A DNA stretch of 31,331 nt, taken from positions 1 to 31,331 of the IMG/VR virus record IMGVR_UViG_3300037092_000055. One strand, given 5' to 3'. Below are positions 20,894 through 27,703 of this stretch, piece by piece; the first letter of the stretch is position 1; each line of letters opens with the position of its first letter. Under the pieces are notes generated by a model. The model searched no databases, had not been told where the DNA came from, and saw only the letters and a list, made by a program, of their open reading frames with translations. The stretch comes from a virus. The position numbers and the translations under genes are program-made.

Positions 20894-21984
20894 TTTTCCA
20901 TTATACCACGAATTCGTTCCTGCTGCTTGTCTGTGGAAGCCGCGTAAAACTTCTCAACCGTCTGATGCGTGTCCCCAAGCAAAGAGGCTACGTCAAATAG
21001 TGTGGCCCCTCCGCCGAGCAGTTCCGCCGCCAGGTAGTGTCTAAAGCGATGGGGGTGTGTGTTTGGAACTCCGGCTTTCGCCCCCAACTCTCGCATGGTT
21101 TTGTACAGCTTTGCCCTGGTTGCGCCGGGGATGATCCGGTCGTCCATTATAAACCCGGCCCCCTCCATCTCCCAAACCAAGCGATCAAGGAGTTCGAGAG
21201 AGAGCGGAATTTTTACCCACTTCCCTCTTTTTCCTGTTTTCCAGTTGATGACTTTGTTGTTGAAGTCCACCGCTCTCCAAGTCAAAGCAGCAACATCCCC
21301 GCCCCGCAACCCAGTCCAGCGGAAGATCAAGAAAACCAGGCGGTCCAATCCGGTAGCGGCTTTGGACAAGCGGGTGATCTCCTCCGGCGTGAACGGGTCT
21401 ACTCCTTTCGGAGCCTCCACGGGGGAGAGCTTGTGCCGCAGCGGGCTGGTTTTGAGGAGCCCCTCCTCGACCGCCAGGTTGAAGATGGAGGACAGCGCGG
21501 TTGCGTCTGTCACAAGACCACGCCCGGACCCGCCTCTGGCCAAGGTAGCTTCTTTCCTCCAAATCAAATACCGTTCGACCACAGCGGGTGTAATTTCGTC
21601 CATTTTTCGGACACGCAGTTCTGCCATGCGGGAGAAGAACCTGTCTGCTGCCCAAAGGTACAAGTTCCGGCTGGAGTCCGCTATTTCCCCGAGTCTTACT
21701 CTGCGATCAAGGAACTCCTGGAAGACCTTCTCAAATTCGGCCATGTTCGGTTGCGCCGTAAGGCCGCGCCCCGAGGATAAAATTGCGAAAGATTTGGGGG
21801 GCAGGACAGTCTTCAAGACCCCCCACTCTTCTGCCTTGGGGCCTCCAGCAAGGGCGCACTCGACTTGCCGCGCAAGAGTCCTAGCGGCTTGGGGGAGTCT
21901 TGTTCCGAGTGCAAAGCGAATCCTCCGCCCCCCGGATGTGAGGTCCAGGTGGTAAGAGGCTCCGCGTTTGATTAAGTTGTACAT
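20884..21984 (-). CDS. int: Tyrosine-family integrase
   Basis: A 366-residue tyrosine recombinase. The N-terminal part (about 80-180) is an arm/core-binding helical domain (FEKVFQEFLDRR; SSRNLYLWAADRFF). The catalytic domain holds the first Arg in TGLRGGD (about 224), HPHRFRHY giving His and the second Arg (about 309-312), a GDTHQ box, and the nucleophile Tyr in EKFYAAS (about 345). It would insert the phage at a host attachment site and excise it. A 15-bp site lies inside the gene and another at its stop. The ATG at 21984 follows AAAGGAAAC. No attachment site was found. Confidence 0.94.
   Translation of the reverse strand: MYNLIKRGASYHLDLTSGGRRIRFALGTRLPQAARTLARQVECALAGGPKAEEWGVLKTVLPPKSFAILSSGRGLTAQPNMAEFEKVFQEFLDRRVRLGEIADSSRNLYLWAADRFFSRMAELRVRKMDEITPAVVERYLIWRKEATLARGGSGRGLVTDATALSSIFNLAVEEGLLKTSPLRHKLSPVEAPKGVDPFTPEEITRLSKAATGLDRLVFLIFRWTGLRGGDVAALTWRAVDFNNKVINWKTGKRGKWVKIPLSLELLDRLVWEMEGAGFIMDDRIIPGATRAKLYKTMRELGAKAGVPNTHPHRFRHYLAAELLGGGATLFDVASLLGDTHQTVEKFYAASTDKQQERIRGIMEKSG
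20900..20908 (-). promoter_or_regulatory. Extended -10 promoter-like box
   Basis: TGGTATAAT on the minus strand, within the last integrase codons and seven bases before the dispersed site. No good -35 is visible, so it is listed with modest confidence. Confidence 0.45.
21598..21612 (+). promoter_or_regulatory. Dispersed 15-bp site, copy 17 (inside integrase gene)
   Basis: GTCCATTTTTCGGAC, read as VRKMD in the integrase. Confidence 0.62.
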
Positions 21985-22018
21985 GAGTTTCCTTTGTTTT
22001 TAGCGGACAAGGTTATAC

Positions 22019-22233
<215 letters not shown>

Positions 22234-22265
22234 TATATTTCTGTTTACAAGCCCTCATGCCCGGC

Positions 22266-22532
22266 CTACTTTCCGAGACCGAAAGACTCGATAGCCGCCG
22301 TCTGGACATACCAGGTGCTATTCGGCAAAGGCTGGGCGTCTTTGTAGCCCTTCTCGCTGGACGGCCCGGTTTCGTACACGATCTTTGCCCCCTCCAGCTT
22401 AACAAACTTGTCGTTGACCCCGACGAGCTTGCCAGTGTAGAAGTAGTTCATGCCGTAGATCAGAACGTTTTCGTTGAGCAAGGCTTCGAGGCCCTCGCCT
22501 TCTACTTCGGTGACTGTTACAACTTGTTTCAT
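22266..22532 (-). CDS. Hypothetical protein, 88 aa
   Basis: The ATG at 22532 has GAGGGAG upstream. The protein MKQVVTVTEVEGEGLEALLN, then GKLVGVNDKFVKLEGAKIVYET and WYVQTAAIESFG, reads as a small Sm/SH3-like barrel: strands with a ...KLVGV..KFVKLE... core. Such folds often bind RNA or protein; this is by pattern only. The stop is just before the hexanucleotide array. Confidence 0.82.
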   Translation of the reverse strand: MKQVVTVTEVEGEGLEALLNENVLIYGMNYFYTGKLVGVNDKFVKLEGAKIVYETGPSSEKGYKDAQPLPNSTWYVQTAAIESFGLGK

Positions 22533-22547
22533 ACTCCCTCTTTTCTT

Positions 22548-22562
22548 GTCCGGTTAATGGAC
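22548..22562 (-). promoter_or_regulatory. Dispersed 15-bp site, copy 18
   Basis: GTCCATTAACCGGAC on the minus strand, 15 bases before the start at 22532. Confidence 0.82.
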
Positions 22563-22569
22563 AGGTTGG

Positions 22570-22803
22570 TTATTTCGCCAGCTTGCGCTTTGCTTTCCTT
22601 TGCGGCTTGTACGTGTTCTGGTACGGACGACGCGGGAGTCCTAAAACAGGAGAGTACACTTCGTCCCCGTCCGGCTGTCCTGTCATGGTCCTTGTGAACA
22701 GCCGGGGTTCTCTGTCAACGGCAGCGAAGGTTTCACGGACCATTTCTCCGTAACTCCGGCCACTCGCTTGTTGAACTGCTGCTCTTTCGTTTTCTGCGCT
22801 CAT
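22570..22803 (-). CDS. Hypothetical protein, 77 aa
   Basis: The ATG at 22803 has AAGGAG upstream. The N-terminal half is helical and charged (MSAENERAAVQQASGRSYGEMVRETF); the C-terminal end is basic (YKPQRKAKRKLAK). No domain recognised. Confidence 0.76.
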   Translation of the reverse strand: MSAENERAAVQQASGRSYGEMVRETFAAVDREPRLFTRTMTGQPDGDEVYSPVLGLPRRPYQNTYKPQRKAKRKLAK

Positions 22804-22825
22804 TCTTGGTTCTCCTTGTTTGGTT

Positions 22826-22840
22826 GTCCATTATCTGGAC
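22826..22840 (+). promoter_or_regulatory. Dispersed 15-bp site, copy 19
   Basis: GTCCATTATCTGGAC. It overlaps the end region of the gene at 22831 and lies before the ribosome binding site of the gene starting at 22803. Confidence 0.8.
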
Positions 22841-23142
22841 TGTTGTGCCGTGCGTAGTTCTTCCAACAGGCCGCGTCTTTCTTCCTCGACCCTGTTCCTG
22901 TCGATGTCGAAGAACTCAGCCAGCAGACTCTCGACGGATGGCCGGGCCGGGGTCAGTTCATCCTGGCGCAGTCCGCAGTCTCGGTAATCTTCCTCGTCAT
23001 AGCAGCTTTCCAAGTGTTCGTGATGCCGTCCGAAGACGATCTCCTTCTCGGATTGCAGCCACTCCAGGAACTCTCCAATCTTCTGAGACTGTGGAGCGAC
23101 GGCTACGAGTTTGTCACATTCGGGTCTTGGTTTCTCAGGCAT
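22831..23142 (-). CDS. Conserved phage-type protein, 103 aa
   Basis: The ATG at 23142 follows AAGGAGAC. The pattern SQKIGEFLEWLQSEKEI and, near the end, SLLAEFFDIDRNRVEEERRGLLEELR is one I associate with a small protein common in phages of many hosts, of unknown function. Helical and acidic, with two Cys. Confidence 0.8.
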   Translation of the reverse strand: MPEKPRPECDKLVAVAPQSQKIGEFLEWLQSEKEIVFGRHHEHLESCYDEEDYRDCGLRQDELTPARPSVESLLAEFFDIDRNRVEEERRGLLEELRTAQQSR

Positions 23143-23153
23143 CTTGTCTCCTT

Positions 23154-23168
23154 GTCCATTACCTGGAC
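23154..23168 (+). promoter_or_regulatory. Dispersed 15-bp site, copy 20
   Basis: GTCCATTACCTGGAC. Its minus-strand TAA ends the gene 23159-23389, and AAGGAG of the next gene follows at once. Confidence 0.82.
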
Positions 23169-23389
23169 GGTCCGCAGGTTCCTGTTTCCGGGTCCCACGG
23201 GGGTAGGCTGTACATTTCGTGAATAGCGACTGTGGCGGACGACACGTTGAACCGGGACTGAGTGAAGCACAGTCCGTGCCGCTCTTCCACCACGTTCTCG
23301 ATCTTTCCCAAGATCAACTGTTGGAGCCAACGGGGGAATGGTTTGCCATCCGGCGGGTCCGAGGTTTCAATCACAATGACGTGTTTCAT
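23159..23389 (-). CDS. Hypothetical protein, 76 aa
   Basis: The ATG at 23389 has AAGGGG upstream. The protein MKHVIVIETSDPPDGKPFPRWLQQLILGKIENVVEERHG suggests a strand then an amphipathic helix. It stops in the TAA of a dispersed site. A promoter-like sequence (23452-23480) lies upstream. Confidence 0.78.
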   Translation of the reverse strand: MKHVIVIETSDPPDGKPFPRWLQQLILGKIENVVEERHGLCFTQSRFNVSSATVAIHEMYSLPPWDPETGTCGPSR

Positions 23390-23622
23390 TTCTTCCCCTT
23401 CTTGGCCTTCTTCTCTTCCCTGGCTTTGGCCACGGATTTCATCACAGCCAGATTATACACACTGGCGGGGCTTACGTCAAACCCGGTCCGCATTCCGGCG
23501 AGGCGCACATTGATCCCGTATGGCGTCAGTTGGAACACGATTTCTCGGAGCTTGCCCCGTTCTCTAACGCAATCGCTGAACTTGACAATACAACGTGTTT
23601 TCCTCGTGGCCAGGTCGGTCAT
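23386..23622 (-). CDS. Hypothetical protein, 78 aa, basic tail
   Basis: The ATG at 23622 has GGGGAG upstream and overlaps the previous stop (CTATGA). The protein MTDLATRKTRCIVKFSDC ... ends in a very basic helix (AKAREEKKAKKGKK), suggesting nucleic acid binding or a solubility tail. A sigma-70-like promoter lies within the coding sequence. Confidence 0.76.
   Translation of the reverse strand: MTDLATRKTRCIVKFSDCVRERGKLREIVFQLTPYGINVRLAGMRTGFDVSPASVYNLAVMKSVAKAREEKKAKKGKK
23452..23480 (-). promoter_or_regulatory. Sigma-70-like promoter inside a gene
   Basis: Minus-strand TTGACG, 17 bases, TATAAT, preceded by GTGTG. The match is strong, though it is inside the gene 23386-23622. It could drive the genes from 23389 leftward. 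Confidence 0.5.
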
Positions 23623-23951
23623 AGCTCCCCTTCGTACGCGTTGATTTGGGCAAGAATGGTCATTTGCCGGATCGCCTCCAGTTGCTCGAAGCGTCCGTCC
23701 CGCCTTCCCATGTCGTGAATGCACTCCAATCCAAAAGCCACGTCGGACAGGAAGCAGTCGCGGTTGAACTGGTTGGGGAACTTAGCCCCGGCGTTGTCCA
23801 TTACCCGGACAATTTCCGCCAATCCTGATGCGGCTGCTTTGCCCAATAGTAAAGGCTTCCGATACGCCGTAAGGCCGGTGTCCGTGGGTTTGTGGTTGGC
23901 CTGGTACGTTTTCACGGCCAGTTCTCTGCGAAGTTCAAGTGTGTCGGTCAT
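23619..23951 (-). CDS. Hypothetical protein, 110 aa
   Basis: The start is the ATG at 23951 after GGGGGATG. It is mostly helical (MTDTLELRRELAVKTYQANHK; LGKAAASGLAEIVRVMDNAGAK). The VRVMD segment is a dispersed site read in frame. Similar length and content to small phage proteins of unknown function. Confidence 0.78.
   Translation of the reverse strand: MTDTLELRRELAVKTYQANHKPTDTGLTAYRKPLLLGKAAASGLAEIVRVMDNAGAKFPNQFNRDCFLSDVAFGLECIHDMGRRDGRFEQLEAIRQMTILAQINAYEGEL
23796..23810 (+). promoter_or_regulatory. Dispersed 15-bp site, copy 21 (inside a gene)
   Basis: GTCCATTACCCGGAC, read in frame as VRVMD. Confidence 0.75.
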
Positions 23952-24064
23952 TTCATCCCCCATTTGACCGCCAGGATAATCAGCACCCAACATAGCAGTC
24001 CCAAGGGCAGGGCGAACATCAATCCCCGGAAGCAGCTAAGGTCATCGTTGGTGTTGGTGGTCAT
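23948..24064 (-). CDS. Single-span membrane peptide, 38 aa
   Basis: The ATG at 24064 has GGAGG four bases away. The peptide MTTNTNDDLSCFRGLMFALP continues into a hydrophobic span (LGLLCWVLIILAVKW) with a charged end. Both start and stop overlap neighbours. Function unknown. Confidence 0.7.
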   Translation of the reverse strand: MTTNTNDDLSCFRGLMFALPLGLLCWVLIILAVKWGMK

Positions 24065-24288
24065 ACAGCCTCCGTCTTCCCCATCTCCAAAGAGAGGTAC
24101 TGCAAGGCGTGTGTTTGTCCGCAGAAGTGGTGCGCCGTAAGGTCTGAGAGCAAGCCCGCGACCACGGCATCTTCCCACTTCCAGAGTTCGGTGTGGTCGT
24201 CCATTACCCGGACAACGAACCAGTGGTTCGATTCAGTATGGACCTGGCCGCAGCCTGGGGTATCGCACGTTGGGGTTGAGAGTATCAA
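24061..24288 (-). CDS. Small protein, 75 aa, possible zinc site
   Basis: The start is a TTG at 24288 after GAGG. The N-terminus has CDTPGCGQVH and the C-terminal half a CGQTH, together a possible C/H zinc site. WFVVRVMDDH contains a dispersed site read in frame. It ends in ATGA onto the next gene. Function unknown. Confidence 0.74.
   Translation of the reverse strand: MILSTPTCDTPGCGQVHTESNHWFVVRVMDDHTELWKWEDAVVAGLLSDLTAHHFCGQTHALQYLSLEMGKTEAV
24199..24213 (+). promoter_or_regulatory. Dispersed 15-bp site, copy 22 (inside a gene)
   Basis: GTCCATTACCCGGAC, read in frame as VRVMD in the 75-residue protein. Confidence 0.75.
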
Positions 24289-24291
24289 GCG

Positions 24292-24432
24292 TTATCCTCT
24301 TTCTTTCTTGATGGTGGCTAAACAGCAAGCCAATACAGACAGCCCCCACATACAGATGGTCGTCCCCCGGTAAGGATCGGTCCTTCTCTGTTTAGCTCGA
24401 TTGCGATAGCACTTGCGCCGAAACCATGCCAT
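24292..24432 (-). CDS. Small basic membrane-like peptide, 46 aa
   Basis: The ATG at 24432 follows GGAGG. A strongly basic head (MAWFRRKCYRNRAKQRR) is followed by a hydrophobic stretch (TTICMWGLSVLACCLA), so probably a membrane anchor with positive cytoplasmic side. A longer frame upstream has no ribosome binding site. Confidence 0.65.
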   Translation of the reverse strand: MAWFRRKCYRNRAKQRRTDPYRGTTICMWGLSVLACCLATIKKERG

Positions 24433-24523
24433 TGTTATGCCTCCCCTGCTTTCGTCCGCGCTGTGGAAATCGGACTGCCGCATTAACGGGGGCTGGTTTG
24501 CTCCCCGCCCATCTGCGTTGATG

Positions 24524-24691
24524 TTACTTGAGAAACTGGCCGCAAGCACATTGTAACTCGCTCCCCTTCGTTGTGCTATGGCCGTGTTCCACGCGGAAGG
24601 TTTTGAGTTCGTTGTTGACCAGGGCTGTGGTCACGTAGGTTGCCTCAATATCGACAACCCGGCTGCAATTCGGACAAACCAAACGCTTCAT
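24524..24691 (-). CDS. Small zinc-ribbon protein, 55 aa
   Basis: Direct reading from the ATG at 24691 (GAGGAG upstream) gives 55 codons. CPNC at 6-9 and CACG near 47-50 make a two-pair zinc ribbon. The middle is strand-rich (VVDIEATYVTTALVNN). It fills what looks like a gap, and it lies directly after a dispersed site. Confidence 0.75.
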   Translation of the reverse strand: MKRLVCPNCSRVVDIEATYVTTALVNNELKTFRVEHGHSTTKGSELQCACGQFLK

Positions 24692-24705
24692 CTCTCCTCT
24701 TTCTC

Positions 24706-24720
24706 GTCCGGGTAATGGAC
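24706..24720 (-). promoter_or_regulatory. Dispersed 15-bp site, copy 23
   Basis: GTCCATTACCCGGAC on the minus strand, 14 bases before the start at 24691. Confidence 0.85.
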
Positions 24721-24723
24721 GGT

Positions 24724-25497
24724 TTACTTGTACTTCTCCAACTCCGCCTTCGTGATCGAAAACAGAATAGCAGCTTTCGGCCCGCCGTGTAGTCTCCAGG
24801 TCGTGCCGTCAAAAGAGGGCACGAGTCCTTGGTTCCACAACGTCACCAAAGGCTGATACGGGTATTTGCCCTTTGGGTGTTTGACGTATTTCCAAACGGG
24901 GATACGGAAGAAGCTGCCTGTATAGGCCCAAACCGAGTCCCGAACCGAGGCCCAAACCGAGTCCCCAACCGAGTCCCCAACCGAGGCCCAAACCGAGGCC
25001 CAAACCGAGTCCCAAACCGAGGCCCAAACCGAGTCCCGAACCGAGGCCCCAACCGAGTCCCCAACCGAGGCCCAAACCGAGTCCCAAACCGAGGCCCAAA
25101 CCGAGTCCCGAACCGAGGCCCGAACCGAGGCCCACTTTTTGAGGAGCAGAATGTGCTTTCTCTCAATCGAGGGAGGAGCTTTCTCAAACGGATGTACTAC
25201 AGGATGCCGGTTGATAAACTTCTCCAACTGCTTAAGCCACTTTTTATGGGCGGCTAGGCACAATTCTTTCTCAGCCAACCCGCACCACTTCGGGACTGGC
25301 GACTCGTCAACACGGTACACCCATTCATCGGGGTTCAGGTAGTTCCTGTTCTTTGGGGTGATTTCGATCTTGGCAAACTCACCCAAAACTTCATCCTTGT
25401 ATCCGCCGAGCCGCGCAAGATCGGAGTGAGAGTCCACACCGAGCTTCCACGTTACCTTTCCGGCAGGGTCAACGACACACGAAAATGCTTGACACAT
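24724..25497 (-). CDS. Conserved phage protein with tetrapeptide repeat, 257 aa
   Basis: The N-terminal domain (1-120) begins [24 protein letters not shown], and the C-terminal domain has [16 protein letters not shown] recall these flanks as conserved in a phage family of unknown function. Between them, residues about 122-191 are some seventeen copies of ASVx or DSVx with x mostly W, R or G, a four-residue repeat from a 12-base DNA unit. Such repeats change copy number easily. The ATG at 25497 has GGAGG upstream. Confidence 0.87.
   Translation of the reverse strand: MCQAFSCVVDPAGKVTWKLGVDSHSDLARLGGYKDEVLGEFAKIEITPKNRNYLNPDEWVYRVDESPVPKWCGLAEKELCLAAHKKWLKQLEKFINRHPVVHPFEKAPPSIERKHILLLKKWASVRASVRDSVWASVWDSVWASVGDSVGASVRDSVWASVWDSVWASVWASVGDSVGDSVWASVRDSVWAYTGSFFRIPVWKYVKHPKGKYPYQPLVTLWNQGLVPSFDGTTWRLHGGPKAAILFSITKAELEKYK
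24925..25133. repeat. 12-bp tandem repeat inside a gene
   Basis: Units of GAGGCCCAAACC or GAGTCCCAAACC (plus strand) encode the DSVx/ASVx tetrapeptide of the 257-residue protein. Units differ by single bases. Confidence 0.9.
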
Positions 25498-25516
25498 CTT
25501 TCCTCCTCGATTTTCC

Positions 25517-25531
25517 GTCCATTACCCGGAC
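25517..25531 (+). promoter_or_regulatory. Dispersed 15-bp site, copy 24
   Basis: GTCCATTACCCGGAC, between the stop of the gene at 25535 and the ribosome binding site of the gene at 25497. Confidence 0.85.
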
Positions 25532-25534
25532 GGT

Positions 25535-25669
25535 CTACTGCTCGTTGCTCCGCCACCGATCTTGGTCGTCCCGCCTGAATCTCCGGGCGACCGCTTCGTC
25601 TTCCCGCTTGTTCCTGGCCGCGACCACTTCTTCCCAGGTCGGGCCTAAACTCCCTTGCTTGACTATCAT
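25535..25669 (-). CDS. Small charged protein, 44 aa
   Basis: Direct reading from the ATG at 25669 gives 44 codons to a TAG at 25535-25537. It begins MIVKQGSLGPTWEEVVAARNKRE and ends with a dense Arg/Asp stretch, so it is a charged helix. The start overlaps the upstream stop (ATGA). Function unknown. Confidence 0.65.
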   Translation of the reverse strand: MIVKQGSLGPTWEEVVAARNKREDEAVARRFRRDDQDRWRSNEQ

Positions 25670-25920
25670 GCCGTGCCTTTCTCGGTCGTGTGGAGAATGG
25701 TGTCGCGGAGGTGCGCGATCTTGTCCTTTGCCTCGGTGATCTGTTCCTTGACCGCCTCAATACATTGGGCGATCAGCGGGTCCGGTGTGCCGACCGAGTT
25801 GGCTTTCGTGTAGCCCTTGAGTCGGAATTCGGCAGACTCCAGATCGGCGGTGTGTCGTGCAATAGCTTGCTCTTTCAAAGCTATCGCCTTCCGGCGCTTC
25901 TCTATCTTCGTCTGTGGCAT
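25666..25920 (-). CDS. Coiled-coil protein, 84 aa
   Basis: The ATG at 25920 follows AAAGGAAA. The sequence is almost entirely helical with alternating charge (KIEKRRKAIALKEQAIARHTADLESAEFRLKGY; AVKEQITEAKDKIAHLRDTIL), consistent with a two-helix coiled coil. No family recognised. Confidence 0.78.
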   Translation of the reverse strand: MPQTKIEKRRKAIALKEQAIARHTADLESAEFRLKGYTKANSVGTPDPLIAQCIEAVKEQITEAKDKIAHLRDTILHTTEKGTA

Positions 25921-25944
25921 TGGTTTCCTTTCTGATTAGAGCAT

Positions 25945-26039
25945 CTTGCGCTCTCCTGGCCGCTCCCGGCCCGCTTAAAGTCTAGGCTTCTCAGTTCCTA
26001 GCTTTGCTTGCGACTTCGGAGCGGCCAGGGCAGAGCAAG
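25945..26039. ncRNA. Candidate structured element: long imperfect hairpin in a gene-free gap
   Basis: In the 132-base gap between the genes at 25920 and 26292, GCTCT (25950) plus CCTGGCCGCTCC (25955-25966) pairs with GGAGCGGCCAGG (26018-26029) plus AGAGC (26032-26036), interrupted by two bases; CTT/AAG may extend it. The loop holds a second hairpin: AAAG-CTAGG pairing with CCTAG-CTTT (25977-26005). It is not a tRNA and lacks a U-tract, so it is not a simple terminator. The strand cannot be decided. Confidence 0.5.
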
Positions 26040-26052
26040 GTCTGCCGGTTGG

Positions 26053-26292
26053 TTACTCGTCTTCAAACTCGATATGCTCGTCGTCGTCGAGAGCGAAGCC
26101 GAGATCGGAGTTCACGGAGGCCATCCGCAGGATTTTGCCGTTGCTCTTGAATCTGAGCAGCAACCCGCAATCAACCCCCTCCCCTTCTTCGTCTACGGCA
26201 TAAAGGTTGATTTCGCCGTCGCCGCCGTCTTCCAGCTTGAGGCGCACAACGGGGTCTTTCTTGGTCGGGTTCTCGTATACTTGAAGTTTCAT
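26053..26292 (-). CDS. Acidic hypothetical protein, 79 aa
   Basis: The start is placed at the ATG at 26292 (MKLQVYENPTKKDPVVRLKLEDGGDG); an earlier in-frame ATG lies in the dispersed site but lacks a ribosome binding site. The leader AGAAACGAGAATCAA is shared with the next gene upstream. Strand-rich with an acidic end (ALDDDEHIEFEDE). Function unknown. Confidence 0.74.
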   Translation of the reverse strand: MKLQVYENPTKKDPVVRLKLEDGGDGEINLYAVDEEGEGVDCGLLLRFKSNGKILRMASVNSDLGFALDDDEHIEFEDE

Positions 26293-26307
26293 TTGATTCT
26301 CGTTTCT

Positions 26308-26322
26308 GTCCATTACCTGGAC
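26308..26322 (+). promoter_or_regulatory. Dispersed 15-bp site, copy 25
   Basis: GTCCATTACCTGGAC, 15 bases before the start at 26292, followed by the AGAAACGAGA leader. Confidence 0.83.
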
Positions 26323-26332
26323 GGGTTAGCGG

Positions 26333-26527
26333 TTACTGCTTTGCGCGAATTTCATCCTGCATCGTGCCGGACAATTCGGGCGTGGGCTCGGACAAATACT
26401 GCTTGGCAACCCGGAGCCTGGTTTCCAGGTTTTGCCGGGTCGTCTCGTCCACGGTCTGTGTGAGTTGGAGGGTGACGTTCTCGATCTCCTCCTGGTAGAA
26501 CTTCGTGCTGTTGGGCTTGCCGGTCAT
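26333..26527 (-). CDS. Hypothetical protein, 64 aa
   Basis: The ATG at 26527 follows ACGAGATTCAA, the same weak leader as the neighbour. A helical protein (MTGKPNSTKFYQEEIENVTLQLTQTVDETTRQNLETRLRVAKQYL) with probable coiled coil. No family recognised. Confidence 0.74.
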   Translation of the reverse strand: MTGKPNSTKFYQEEIENVTLQLTQTVDETTRQNLETRLRVAKQYLSEPTPELSGTMQDEIRAKQ

Positions 26528-26542
26528 TTGAATCTCGTTTCT

Positions 26543-26557
26543 GTCCGGTTAATGGAC
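26543..26557 (-). promoter_or_regulatory. Dispersed 15-bp site, copy 26
   Basis: GTCCATTAACCGGAC on the minus strand, 15 bases before the start at 26527; opposite in orientation to copy 25 but with the same downstream leader. Confidence 0.83.
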
Positions 26558-26578
26558 GGGTTGGGGGCCGAAGCCGGT

Positions 26579-26848
26579 TTACTTGCGCCGTGCGCGGACA
26601 CAGAGGGGAAGTTGCCGCCAATGTTTTACGCCGTAAGGCTCTTCTGCGTCGTAGTAAAAACCATTGAAGCGTATGCAGATGTGCGCCCAATCATCCCCAA
26701 GAGCAATTGCCAGAGCGCCAGGAATACGAGCTACAATTTCGTCGGCGAACTCGTCGCAGCGTCCGCAGTTTATGTCCCACGGATGCTGATGGAACTTGCG
26801 GACCACCTTTCTGATCTCGTCCGCCATTCTTTCACGAGGAGGTTTCAT
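26579..26848 (-). CDS. Small protein with Cys-His pattern, 89 aa (possible papain-like fold)
   Basis: The ATG at 26848 follows AAAGGGAAA. The sequence WDINCGRCDEFADEIVARIPG followed by WAHICIRFNGFYYDAEEPYGVKHWRQLP resembles a family seen in phages in which a Cys helix, a His strand (WAHI) and YDAE stand like the Cys-His-Asp of papain/transglutaminase-like enzymes. No enzymatic role is proved. A strong promoter lies upstream at 26904-26932. Confidence 0.78.
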   Translation of the reverse strand: MKPPRERMADEIRKVVRKFHQHPWDINCGRCDEFADEIVARIPGALAIALGDDWAHICIRFNGFYYDAEEPYGVKHWRQLPLCVRARRK

Positions 26849-26869
26849 GTTTCCCTTTCGCCAGAAGGT

Positions 26870-27046
26870 CTACAGCCAGAGCAGCACTGCGACCGCTAAA
26901 ATCATAATAGCGCACCCGGCCCTGCTTGTCAAGTCCGCCTGTGGAAAACTCCAGCGGGGCATCAGGACCAGGGTCAGCCGGTCGTGCTGAAAAGCGGAGT
27001 CCACCAGGTCGTCTTCGCCAAGCCATGCTGCTTGTTGGACGGTCAT
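26870..27046 (-). CDS. Small protein with C-terminal membrane span, 58 aa
   Basis: The ATG at 27046 overlaps the upstream stop (CAATGA). The polar start (MTVQQAAWLGEDDLVDSAFQHDRL) is followed by a hydrophobic C-terminus (GCAIMILAVAVLLWL), a tail-anchor pattern. The promoter for the next gene lies inside its coding sequence. Confidence 0.68.
   Translation of the reverse strand: MTVQQAAWLGEDDLVDSAFQHDRLTLVLMPRWSFPQADLTSRAGCAIMILAVAVLLWL
26904..26932 (-). promoter_or_regulatory. Strong sigma-70-like promoter
   Basis: Minus-strand TTGACA, 17 bases, TATTAT. It overlaps the end of the gene 26870-27046 and reads into the gene starting at 26848. Confidence 0.72.
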
Positions 27047-27273
27047 TGGTTCACCATCGCTTCTGCCTGTTCCCAAGTCAAGTGAACTTCTTCATCGAGA
27101 GCCAGGTCTTCGTCGTTGTCCCACGTAGCCGCAGGATTGGCTTTCAAGGCATACGCCTTGTGCTCGTCGTCAATGAACGTAATTCGGCGCAACCCGTCGA
27201 TGGCTACTCCCATCCTCGGCTCAAAGTCGCGGTAAGGTTCCTCCTCTTGCGCGAGTACCCAACGATCTGTCAC
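27043..27273 (-). CDS. Hypothetical protein, 76 aa
   Basis: The GTG at 27273 overlaps the upstream TGA (AAGTGA), with AAGGAC before it. The protein TDRWVLAQEEEPYRDFEPRM ... ITFIDDEHKAYALKANPAATW ... is acidic and strand-rich with a final Glu-rich helix (VHLTWEQAEAMVN). No family recognised. Confidence 0.74.
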   Translation of the reverse strand: MTDRWVLAQEEEPYRDFEPRMGVAIDGLRRITFIDDEHKAYALKANPAATWDNDEDLALDEEVHLTWEQAEAMVNQ

Positions 27274-27407
27274 TTGTGTCCTTCTTTCCGCCCGCAAACA
27301 CACCGGGCGCTTACACACGCTGAATGTTTCCCCGCGAGACAAGCCGTACACGTCCACTCTGGTTTTGCCGTGAGGGGTTTAGCCTTGCCCCTTAAAAAGC
27401 TGGACAA
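27270..27407 (-). CDS. Small Cys/His-rich protein, 45 aa
   Basis: The only start in this frame with any merit is a TTG at 27407, and its ribosome binding site is weak. The C-terminal part CTACLAGKHSACVSARCVCG ending in a His is a strong zinc-cluster pattern, and its TGA overlaps the next start. I call it real mainly on the Cys/His pattern and the GTGA junction. Confidence 0.5.
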   Translation of the reverse strand: MSSFLRGKAKPLTAKPEWTCTACLAGKHSACVSARCVCGRKEGHK

Positions 27408-27481
27408 GGAGTGCGCGGCATCCGCCAGGGAGTGAACAGATCGGCGGCTTAGTCTGGCCGGGGGTGAACTGAGGGCGCGGA

Positions 27482-27679
27482 CTAGCAAGGAATTGCCCTC
27501 CAGTTTCCGCAAAGGAAGGAGCCGTCGCCGAGGTCTCGAATAGGCCAGTCGTGACTTTTCGTCTCGAAAATACCCATCGTGTACAAGGCGAACGCTTCCT
27601 TCGCGGCCTCTCGTGCGGGGAGTGCGAAGTAATGCACTTGCCCCGGAAAATACGGATTGACCACTTTGCTGCACTCCAT
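27482..27679 (-). CDS. Hypothetical protein, 65 aa
   Basis: The ATG at 27679 has GAGAGAGG upstream. The sequence MECSKVVNPYFPGQVHYFALPAREAAKEAFALYTMGIF has a helix AREAAKEAFALYTMG, then WPIRDLGDGSFLCGNWRAI. No domain recognised. Between 27408 and 27481 I see no further gene. Confidence 0.74.
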   Translation of the reverse strand: MECSKVVNPYFPGQVHYFALPAREAAKEAFALYTMGIFETKSHDWPIRDLGDGSFLCGNWRAIPC

Positions 27680-27703
27680 TTCAAACCTCTCTCACCATTA
27701 GCC

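Noticed and set aside
21037-21955. Plus-strand open frames opposite the integrase
   Set aside because: Antisense to all catalytic motifs of the recombinase; no translation signal.
25921-26052. tRNA gene in the gap
   Set aside because: The paired arms do not form a cloverleaf and no T-loop or anticodon arm can be placed.
27380-27405. Rho-independent terminator (AGGGG/CCCCT hairpin)
   Set aside because: The stem is five bases with no following T run on either strand in the right place.
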